A stretch of DNA of 64,000 nucleotides, from assembly GCA_036004365.1 (NCBI GenBank), contig DASYRN010000175.1, positions 1-64,000 of the forward strand. Reading direction: 5' to 3'. Source of the DNA: DP-36 sp036004365 (GTDB lineage: Bacteria > Desulfobacterota > Binatia > UBA9968). Below are positions 57,606-64,000 of the stretch, piece by piece (the first letter of the stretch is position 1; each line of letters opens with the position of its first letter). The translations under genes and the position numbers were made by a program. A model generated the notes under the pieces. The model was not told where the DNA came from, did no database searches, and was given only the letters and a program-made list of their open reading frames with translations.

Positions 57606-59048
57606 TTCATTCATCTTGAAAGCTGGCGGCAGCACCTCGTCCACGCCCTTTCCCGTCCAATGCCACTTCGGTACGCTTTCCCAAACCTCTTCGCCCTTGG
57701 CTTGGACTTGGTCGATCAGCTCGTCTTCGTCGAGCCGGAGATATTTGCCGTTGTCAACCAGCGTCTCTCCATCCACAATCACAGTTCGCACGTCCCGGCT
57801 TACCGCGGTCTCCACGAGAGCCTTAATGGGATCACGAACGGCGCCGAAGGCGATGTCTTTAAGATTCACGATGGCAATGTCTGCCTTCGCCCCTTTTTGA
57901 AGTCGACCCAAATCGTCTCTTCCGATCATTTTCGCTCCGCCGAGCGTTGCGGCGTTAAAGACGTCTCGGGGGTGGCCGGCGGTAAAGCTCTTTTCCGCAA
58001 CTCGTGAGGCAAGCGAGGCATAGCGCATGTCCGAGATAATGTCCTTGGGAAAGGTATCGGTGCCGATCCCCATGTTCACCCCTGCCTTTAGATACTTGTC
58101 GAAAGATTCCATCAGGATGCCCAGTTTCAAGTATTTTAAGGGGCTGTAGGCTACCGACGCACCGGAGTCGGCGATAATCTTAAGGTCGTCTCCATAGGGA
58201 TAGGCGAGCCAGCTATGGCCGCTGATAAAAATGCAGTGGGCGAGAGAAACCTCCGGGTCGAGAAAACCAATTTTGTGTAGCAGCTCAATCGGTGTGCAGC
58301 GATGGAGGCGCATGACTGTATGGAACTCGAAGAGATTGATCGTTGCGTGAATCTGAACACGTACTCCAATCTCCTGGGCGGCCTTTCGGGTTTCCTTCAA
58401 AAGCTCGGGAGTGCAGGAATCCACATGGCCTGGAAAGAGCATCGTGTGGATGCGCCCGTTGGCGGCCGCGTGGTGTTTTTTGGCGAACGCAATCGCTGTC
58501 TTTAACCCCTCACTCCCTCTTTCGTCACTCCAATCGTACTCCAAACGTCCCTCGCGATCGTGATAAAAGTCGACGTTCATGTACCTTGGTCCCGTGTAGC
58601 ACCGTATTCCGACCTCATCGAGCATCTGAACGTAACGGTCTGGGTTGCGTCCAGGACCGCCGACATCCAAAGTCGTCGTGACACCGCTTTTTAAGACGTG
58701 AATCAGCGAAAAACGCTGGCCGATATCCACATCCTTCAGATGGGCGTGCTTGGCTCCTTCGCGGGTTGGCGCACCGTGGGCGAGATAGTTAGAAGCAAAG
58801 TAGTCTACCTTATTCGCATCGTTCAGCAGATAATCACTCGCGTTGATGCCTGAGTGCAAATGCGTGTCGATGAAACCTGGCGAGACGAGACATCCCTTGG
58901 CTTCGATTTTCTTGTCCACCGGCTCGGAGCATTGCTTTCCGACAAACGAGATCCGGTCGTTTTCAAAGACCACGACGCCGTCTTTAATGATTTCATGTTC
59001 GTGGCCGTTAAAGCCGACGACGTATCCCCCTTGAATGAGAGTCTTCAT
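57591..59048 (-). CDS. amidohydrolase-superfamily metal-dependent hydrolase
   Basis: The 485-residue enzyme belongs to the chlorohydrolase/cytosine-deaminase-like branch (AtzA, TrzN, SsnA relatives). The metal-binding HxH is in SPGFIDTHLHSG (H63, H65). A later histidine is in RVQIHATINLFEFH, another in VSLAHCIFISG, and the conserved Asp is in GVNMGIGTDTFPKDIISDMR. The C-terminal beta domain reads LGRLQKGAKADIAIVNLKD. The substrate is unknown but is likely a cyclic amidine or aminohydrolysable heterocycle. The ATG at 59048 follows AGGACAGG. It is divergent from the NMT1-like binding protein. Confidence 0.88.
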   Translation of the reverse strand: MKTLIQGGYVVGFNGHEHEIIKDGVVVFENDRISFVGKQCSEPVDKKIEAKGCLVSPGFIDTHLHSGINASDYLLNDANKVDYFASNYLAHGAPTREGAKHAHLKDVDIGQRFSLIHVLKSGVTTTLDVGGPGRNPDRYVQMLDEVGIRCYTGPRYMNVDFYHDREGRLEYDWSDERGSEGLKTAIAFAKKHHAAANGRIHTMLFPGHVDSCTPELLKETRKAAQEIGVRVQIHATINLFEFHTVMRLHRCTPIELLHKIGFLDPEVSLAHCIFISGHSWLAYPYGDDLKIIADSGASVAYSPLKYLKLGILMESFDKYLKAGVNMGIGTDTFPKDIISDMRYASLASRVAEKSFTAGHPRDVFNAATLGGAKMIGRDDLGRLQKGAKADIAIVNLKDIAFGAVRDPIKALVETAVSRDVRTVIVDGETLVDNGKYLRLDEDELIDQVQAKGEEVWESVPKWHWTGKGVDEVLPPAFKMNERELL

Positions 59049-59160
59049 TTTCCTGTCCTTTCTCTACTTGCCTGACAGCGCTCCACACGTTTCAGTTTTT
59101 AGACAGCTTGCAAGCGGGCCTCTTTTTCAATAATGGAAAGAAACATGCGAATTCGCCCTG

Positions 59161-59223
59161 CTTGAGCCTAGGCGTTTAACCCTTATAACAGGGGGTTGTG
59201 CTCGTCAAAGCCTAGGTTCGAGC
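59161..59223 (+). promoter_or_regulatory. structured leader before the NMT1-like gene
   Basis: CTTGAGCCTAGGCGTTT (59161-59177) can pair imperfectly with AAAGCCTAGGTTCGAG (59208-59223). Inside, AACCC (59178-59182) can pair with GGGTT (about 59193-59197). The whole fold ends 12 nt before the ribosome binding site of the gene at 59252. It may be a regulatory RNA or an operator dyad. It matches no riboswitch class I can name. Confidence 0.4.
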
Positions 59224-59251
59224 GAGGTCAGAGTTGAAGGAGAGTCCAGCT

Positions 59252-60277
59252 ATGATGACAAGGATTCTTGCGCTGCTTGCGTGCCTTTCTATTTTCCCCG
59301 CCGATGTTTTCGCCAATCCGTATTTGGCCAAGGCTGGGGAGGCGCCGCAAACGGTGCGTATCGCCACCTGCGCTGTATCGGGCGGCTTTGCGCATCTCTA
59401 CACGGCTCTGGATAACGGACTCTTCGATAAATACGGGATCCGAGTCAACCACATTTATATCCGGGGAAGCGGCGTCTCTCTCGCCGCACTCACTGCAGAC
59501 GAGATCCAGTTTCTCTACTGCGCGGCGGACGCTACGATACCGGGCATGGCCAGCGGGATCGAGGCAAGGCTCGTCGCCGCTCCGCTTGTCGGACTCCCCT
59601 ATGTGCTCGTCGCCCGGAAGGACATCAAACGGGGGGAGGACCTTAAGGGAAAGTCACTGGGAGTAGCCCGGCCCGGAGATTTAAGTGACCGGTTGTCTCG
59701 CCTGGTCCTGAAGAAGTTTAATCTCACGCCCGCCGATGTGGCGATCCGACCGATCGGCGGAAGTCAGTCGGAGCGCTATCAGGCGATGCTGGCCGACGTC
59801 GTCCAAGGGGTCGTTGTGACTCCGCCCTTGGACGTTCGCGCCAAGAATGAAGGCTTCAACACCGTCTACCGGTTGGTCGAACTGAACCTTCCTTTTATCT
59901 ACAGCTCGGTGCACGCAAGCTCCAAGATGCTCCATGAGCGCCCTGAAACGGTTCAGCGGGTCGTTGCAGTGTTCGCCGAAGCGCTCCACTTCGTGGAAAG
60001 GAATCCGGATAAGGCTAAGGCATCCATTGGGAAGGCGCTCAAGCTCAAGGACGTCGAGGCTCTCCAGGTATCCTACGACAGTTACGCGAAGGATATTGCG
60101 AACCGCACGCTAACAATTCCGGGAAAAGCCGTAGCCGAGGCCGTAGACCTCGCCCGTGAAAGCGGGACAAACGTCAGAAAGAAGGCTGAAGAGATTTACG
60201 ACAACAGTTTTGCCCTCCACCTGGAGAAGAGCGGTTTTCTAAAGGAGCTCTGGGGAAGTCAGACCTACAAGCGCTAG
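59252..60277 (+). CDS. NMT1/SsuA-like ABC transporter substrate-binding protein
   Basis: The 341-residue protein has a signal peptide (MMTRILALLACLSIFPADVFA). It then follows the THI5/NMT1/SsuA pattern: VRIATCAVSGGFAHLYTALD, NGLFDKYGIRVNHIYIRGSG, VSLAALTADEIQFLYCAADA and DLKGKSLGVARPGDLSDRLS. AMLADVVQGVVVTPPLDVRA, MLHERPETVQRVVAVFAEAL and FVERNPDKAKASIGKAL follow. Such proteins bind sulfonates, nitriles, pyrimidines or other small organics. No permease or ATPase of the ABC type is adjacent. The start follows AAGGAGA. Confidence 0.88.
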   Translation: MMTRILALLACLSIFPADVFANPYLAKAGEAPQTVRIATCAVSGGFAHLYTALDNGLFDKYGIRVNHIYIRGSGVSLAALTADEIQFLYCAADATIPGMASGIEARLVAAPLVGLPYVLVARKDIKRGEDLKGKSLGVARPGDLSDRLSRLVLKKFNLTPADVAIRPIGGSQSERYQAMLADVVQGVVVTPPLDVRAKNEGFNTVYRLVELNLPFIYSSVHASSKMLHERPETVQRVVAVFAEALHFVERNPDKAKASIGKALKLKDVEALQVSYDSYAKDIANRTLTIPGKAVAEAVDLARESGTNVRKKAEEIYDNSFALHLEKSGFLKELWGSQTYKR

Positions 60278-60347
60278 CCTTAAGAGTTTGTTTTTTTTCC
60301 TTCGCAAATCCGCAGAGACGATCCTGAAGGGTGCAATATTTCTTTGT

Positions 60348-62300
60348 TCAAGGCCCGCTGCTATCCGTTTGGGCAAGGGGTACGCCACGTACTTGGGTCC
60401 GGTTCCATTCCCATAGGATGATGAAGACGCCAAGGGCGAGGCCGAACGCATCGGCCAACAGCCATGGCCCGCTCCACGAAGGAAGCATCACGAGGGACCC
60501 AGCCAGCCAGAGCAACCCTCGTTTCAACCAACCCAGAGTGCGGAAGAGATAGCCTGCGCATCCAATCGCGAGAAGGAACGTTCCAATAGAGGAGGCGATC
60601 ACCGCCAGTACGATCTCTCCTACCGTCCCTTTAAGAATCAGGGCGGGATGGAGAGCGAAGACGAACGGAACCACGTAAGCGGCTATGCCGAGACGCATCC
60701 CGGTCCATCCTGTCTTCCAGAAGTCGGAGTGAGCGATGGCGGCCGCCGTGTAAGTGGCCAGACAATCAGGGGGCGTGATCAGCGAGAGCATCCCAAAATA
60801 AAAAAGAAACAGATGGGCGGCGAGCGGGTCCACCCCGAGCTGGGTCAGCGCGGGTCCTACGAGGACCGCCAGGGTGATGTACACGACCGTAGTGGGCAAC
60901 GACATTCCGAGGAGGATGCAGACAAATGCGGTTAGGGCAAGGAGGAGGAGCACATTGCCTCCTGAAAGGGTCACCAAGATCAGCGAGAGCTTGAAGGTGA
61001 GGCCTGAGAGCTGGAGGGCGCCGATCACGAGTCCGGCCAAGGCAGTGATCACGACAATATCCAGGAGGGTCCGCCCGGTTTCTTCGATGCAGGTTAAGAT
61101 CCCTCTGAAAGTCGGGCGAGTCTCTTTTTGCAGCGCACCGACAATGAAGGTGAGCACCACCGTTGCCATCCCCGCCTTCCCCGCCTCCCAATTTTCCCAC
61201 ATGAGCGTGTAGATCAGGAACCCGAGTGGGAACAGAAACACCCACCCGAGCCGCATCACGCCCCGCAGCTTTGGGAGCTGCGCTGCGGGGAGGCCACCGA
61301 GGCCGTATTTGGCCGCTTCTAAATCGACCTGGATGAAGAGGGCAAGGTAATAGAGCAAGGCCGGAACCGCTGCGGCGAGAGCGATTTGACCGTACGGGAT
61401 ATTGAGGAACTCGGCCATGAGAAACGCCGCCGCCCCCATGACTGGCGGCATGATCTGCCCCCCATTTGATGCGACGGCCTCGATCGCCGCGGCCACGTGC
61501 GCGGGATAGCCGGCGCGTTTCATCATGGGGATCGTGATGGCGCCGTCCACCGCCACATTGGCCACCGCGCTCCCCGAGACGGTTCCAAAAAGACTAGAGG
61601 AGACCACAGAGACCTTGGCCGATCCACCGCGATACCGTCCCATGGCGATCAAGGCCAGTTCGGTGATGAACTTGTCGCCGCCCACCGCATAGAGGGCCTG
61701 ACCGAAAAAGATGAAAGCCACGACAATGCTCGCGGCAACGCTGAGAGGGACCCCGAGGAGACCGCTGGAATCAAGATAAAGGTAGCTTGCAATGCGCTCC
61801 CACGAAGATCCTTTTGCATAGAAGAGGCCAGGGAAGAGGTACGCGAACTTCGCGTACAGAATGCATCCGACCGCGACCCAGACAAGTGCCCACCCTGCGA
61901 TACGGCGGGTGGCTTCGAGGATAAGGAGGACGGCCAGTCCGCCAAGGAGCCATCGTTCCGGCGTGAGGAGTCCGAGCTGGTAAGCGATGGACGGGTACAT
62001 AACCACGATGTACCCGCCGGTGAGGAGACTGCCCGCTGAGCAAAGCCAGTCGTACCACGGCACCTTATTGTCCCGCTCACTGGCCCGGCCCTTGACGCGA
62101 AGAAAGACACCTGCCATTCCGAGAGAGAAGAAAAGCCCCAGGAACTGCTCTTTGAAGAAGGTGAAGTTGAGAAAGATGTGAACTTCCCCAGCCCATGCCG
62201 CGCTAATTAATGTCAGAGCGAAGACGAGAGTCCTTTCAATCGCTCTCGCCGTTCCAGTCAGCGAACGAAACTTAGTTGCGGGATTAAAGTCGTCGGTCAA
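60348..62300 (-). CDS. TRAP transporter permease, fused small and large subunits
   Basis: The 650-residue membrane protein joins a DctQ-like four-helix part to a DctM-like part, as in TAXI-type TRAP systems. Landmarks are VSSSLFGTVSGSAVANVAVD, AITIPMMKRAGYPAHVAAAI, EAVASNGGQIMPPVMGAAAF, LLGMSLPTTVVYITLAVLVG and FYFGMLSLITPPDCLATYTA. It uses an ion gradient rather than ATP. The TAXI receptor gene lies upstream on the same strand, consistent with one uptake system. Confidence 0.95.
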   Translation of the reverse strand: MTDDFNPATKFRSLTGTARAIERTLVFALTLISAAWAGEVHIFLNFTFFKEQFLGLFFSLGMAGVFLRVKGRASERDNKVPWYDWLCSAGSLLTGGYIVVMYPSIAYQLGLLTPERWLLGGLAVLLILEATRRIAGWALVWVAVGCILYAKFAYLFPGLFYAKGSSWERIASYLYLDSSGLLGVPLSVAASIVVAFIFFGQALYAVGGDKFITELALIAMGRYRGGSAKVSVVSSSLFGTVSGSAVANVAVDGAITIPMMKRAGYPAHVAAAIEAVASNGGQIMPPVMGAAAFLMAEFLNIPYGQIALAAAVPALLYYLALFIQVDLEAAKYGLGGLPAAQLPKLRGVMRLGWVFLFPLGFLIYTLMWENWEAGKAGMATVVLTFIVGALQKETRPTFRGILTCIEETGRTLLDIVVITALAGLVIGALQLSGLTFKLSLILVTLSGGNVLLLLALTAFVCILLGMSLPTTVVYITLAVLVGPALTQLGVDPLAAHLFLFYFGMLSLITPPDCLATYTAAAIAHSDFWKTGWTGMRLGIAAYVVPFVFALHPALILKGTVGEIVLAVIASSIGTFLLAIGCAGYLFRTLGWLKRGLLWLAGSLVMLPSWSGPWLLADAFGLALGVFIILWEWNRTQVRGVPLAQTDSSGP

Positions 62301-62338
62301 TGTCCCCTCTTAGCGAATTCCGCATCCCTTCACCTTTC

Positions 62339-62364
62339 CCTCTCCCCTGTCGTCGGGGGAGAGG
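62339..62364. repeat. CCTCTCCCC hairpin between TAXI and permease genes
   Basis: CCTCTCCCC (62339-62347) pairs with GGGGAGAGG (62356-62364), flanked by CTTCACCTTTC. It belongs to the same kind of intergenic element as the one at 20013. In this position it could modulate expression between receptor and permease. Confidence 0.5.
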
Positions 62365-62385
62365 ACAAAGGAGAGGGGGACCCTG

Positions 62386-63429
62386 TCACGGGTTGAGTGC
62401 AAGCAGCCTGCGTTGCGTGTCGTCCATCTTCGCGGACCAAACCCCTTTCTCTTTATAAAATTGCATTGCCCCCGGATGATACGGGATCGTAACGTCGGCC
62501 GATGCCGCTCGCTCGCGTGTCCATTCCTTGAAGCCGGGGTGGATCGGCTGAAGCTTCTCTGTATTATCCCAGATCGCCTTCAGGATGGTGGTCACGACTT
62601 GATCCGGAGCCGCTTTATGGGTGGCGAAGTGGATGTCATAAGCGACCGTGCAGGTGTCCTCAACCACGGCGGCTGCGGTCCCGGCCTTGACGACCCTCGT
62701 GTAGTAGCCCGGGACGGCTTGGCGAACGCGCCGATCACCTTCCGGTGAACAGTCAAGCGAGAGGTGTCGCACACCAACCGACGCATCAGCTTCTCTGATC
62801 TTTGCCATGTTCAGGGCGCCCGTGGTAACGTCAGCGCGCCCCTGAACGAGGGCATCGATGCCGTCGTTGACAGCGGGGACGGGGACTACTTTGACGTCCT
62901 TCCACGTAAGCCCTGCGTTCGACAGCTGCCCGAACATGTTAAACCAGACCGCCTGATGCGCGGGATACTCTCCGGTTACCCGCTTCCCCTTGATTTCGTG
63001 GACGCTCTTCAGTGGTGAATCCTTCTTGACAAGCAGCCCAATGATCAGAGGGGCGCCCTGCATCACGAGGCGGATGTTGGGGGAATGTGGGAAGTCGTTC
63101 TTCCCGCCGACCTTGAGCTTCTGCGGCCCCTGGTACGCCATCCCCATGTCCACCGCGTTGACAATCGCGAAGTCCAGCTCCCCGTTATTGAGAAGTGGGA
63201 TAAAGGTGCTGGTTCCCGTGTACGGCTGGATTGTCGTCTGAATCGGTCCTGACTCGGTGGCGACCTTAGCCAGCCCGCTCGCCAGCGCGTAGAAGACAGT
63301 GCCCGCCGGGTTTGTCCCGATGGTGACCGCACGCGGCAACTGCTGGGCCTGGGCAGAGTCGAGCAGGAACAGCGGAGCCGTAAGTGAGACGGCAATGACT
63401 AACCATTGTGTGTTCCGTAGTGCGCGCAT
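62386..63429 (-). CDS. TAXI-type TRAP transporter solute receptor
   Basis: The 347-residue protein has a signal peptide (QWLVIAVSLTAPLFLLDSAQ) followed by the TAXI binding fold: AVTIGTNPAGTVFYALASGL, TIQPYTGTSTFIPLLNNGEL, DFAIVNAVDMGMAYQG and HEIKGKRVTGEYPAHQAVWF. A C-terminal SADVTIPYHPGAMQFYKEKG ends the pattern. The ATG at 63429 is 6 nt from GGAGG and is favoured over the one at 63435. It probably delivers a carboxylate or similar solute to the fused permease downstream. Confidence 0.92.
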   Translation of the reverse strand: MRALRNTQWLVIAVSLTAPLFLLDSAQAQQLPRAVTIGTNPAGTVFYALASGLAKVATESGPIQTTIQPYTGTSTFIPLLNNGELDFAIVNAVDMGMAYQGPQKLKVGGKNDFPHSPNIRLVMQGAPLIIGLLVKKDSPLKSVHEIKGKRVTGEYPAHQAVWFNMFGQLSNAGLTWKDVKVVPVPAVNDGIDALVQGRADVTTGALNMAKIREADASVGVRHLSLDCSPEGDRRVRQAVPGYYTRVVKAGTAAAVVEDTCTVAYDIHFATHKAAPDQVVTTILKAIWDNTEKLQPIHPGFKEWTRERAASADVTIPYHPGAMQFYKEKGVWSAKMDDTQRRLLALNP

Positions 63430-63508
63430 AGGCATCCTCCATATTCTATATTCGCTCCCACTCTATTTACGCTCCTTCCATACTGTAAGCTAGCATAAGT
63501 TAGAATGC

Positions 63509-64000
63509 CTAGGGGTTCAGCGTCAGGAGCTTTGCCTGTGTTTCGTCCATCTTAGCTGACCAGAGCTTATTTTCTTTATAGAACTGCACCGCCGCCGGAT
63601 GATACGGGATCGTCACGTCGGCGGAGGCCGCACGCTCGCGCGTCCACTCTTTGAATTGTGGGTGCAAGGGAGGAAGCTTATCGACATTGTCCCAGAGGGC
63701 CTTAAGAGTAGCTTGAACGACTTGACCCGGAAGAGCTTTGTGACCGAGGAAATAAATGTCAAAGCTAAGGATACAGGTGTCCCCAACGATCCCTGTGGAG
63801 GCTCCAGACTTTAGGGTGGTGAGATAGTAACCTGGAACCGCCTTTCTCACACGTTCTTCTCCCTGCGGCGAACAGTCCAGGGAAACGAAGCGGACGCCGA
63901 CGGAGGCATCCGCTTCCTTGATCTTGGCGGCGCCAATCGCATGGTTGCTGACGTCGGCCCGTCCCTGAACCAATGCGTCGATTCCCTCGTTGACGGCGGG
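63509..64000 (-). CDS. second TAXI-type solute receptor (N-terminus beyond window)
   Basis: The open frame runs from a TAG at 63509 to the right edge, giving about 163 C-terminal residues. They parallel the neighbouring receptor closely: AVNEGIDALVQGRADVSNHA, SVGVRFVSLDCSPQGEERVR, KAVPGYYLTTLKSGAS and ASADVTIPYHPAAVQFYKEN. The two are tandem paralogs that differ enough to suggest distinct ligands or an old duplication. The window edge cuts off the signal peptide. Confidence 0.92.
   Translation of the reverse strand, partial: PAVNEGIDALVQGRADVSNHAIGAAKIKEADASVGVRFVSLDCSPQGEERVRKAVPGYYLTTLKSGASTGIVGDTCILSFDIYFLGHKALPGQVVQATLKALWDNVDKLPPLHPQFKEWTRERAASADVTIPYHPAAVQFYKENKLWSAKMDETQAKLLTLNP

Overview
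The window looks like a chromosomal contig from an uncultivated, mid- to high-GC Gram-negative bacterium. Supporting signs are a YidC with a large periplasmic domain, a GyrB carrying the proteobacterial-type TOPRIM insertion, TonB/BtuB outer-membrane uptake, lipoproteins, ECF sigma factors and TRAP-TAXI transporters. The mixture (DUF4331, TAXI receptors, NMT1-like binding proteins, F420/LLM enzyme, acyl-CoA dehydrogenase pairs) recalls deltaproteobacterial, NC10, Rokubacteria or Tectomicrobia soil and sediment lineages. That placement is inference, because no rRNA or tRNA gene was seen.

Region 1 (1-16.6 kb) holds core genes. A DUF4331 secreted protein is divergent from an ECF sigma/anti-sigma pair, followed by thiD. 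Then comes a long minus-strand run which, read in transcription order, is gyrB, gyrA, gpsA, rpmH, rnpA, yidD, yidC, jag, ispG, proS, pyrF. The gene content resembles an oriC neighbourhood, but dnaA, dnaN, recF and mnmE are missing from it.

Region 2 (16.9-35 kb) is a cobalamin island. It has a degenerate CobS paralog, a broken AEC transporter, two cobalamin riboswitches (one with a palindromic repeat lodged in it), a dedicated TonB, a BtuB-like receptor, a small membrane protein, a signal-less BtuF-like protein, PduO adenosyltransferase and CobQ, CbiA, CbiZ, CbiB, CobD, CobU, CobT, CobS, BtuF, BtuC and BtuD. Many neighbours overlap by 4 bp. Together these genes import corrinoids, convert salvaged cobinamides, adenosylate them and attach the lower ligand. 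No corrin-ring-building genes are present here.

Region 3 (35-47.2 kb) is mixed: a nucleotidyltransferase, a HigBA module whose toxin is frameshifted behind a near-consensus promoter/operator, an operon for acyl-CoA and LLM enzymes, an HtrA protease, an M48-TPR lipoprotein, a class II aldolase remnant and PepF.

Region 4 (47.2-52.1 kb) is an Rrf2-type regulator with a cysteine cluster followed by the sulfate ABC transporter sbp-cysT-cysW-cysA. Region 5 (52.1-57.6 kb) has two diverged copies of a tiny basic gene flanking a gene that joins a DHH-like soluble domain to a degenerate CPBP membrane domain. An M16 peptidase follows, and degenerate ~30-bp repeats lie at the boundaries. Region 6 (57.6-64 kb) has an amidohydrolase, an NMT1-like binding protein with a structured leader, a fused TRAP permease and two tandem TAXI receptors, the last cut by the window edge.

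The least explained items are the DHH-like/CPBP gene and its repeat setting, the CobS-like protein lacking its catalytic motif, the interrupted riboswitch and the shared promoter motif of the Rrf2 locus.
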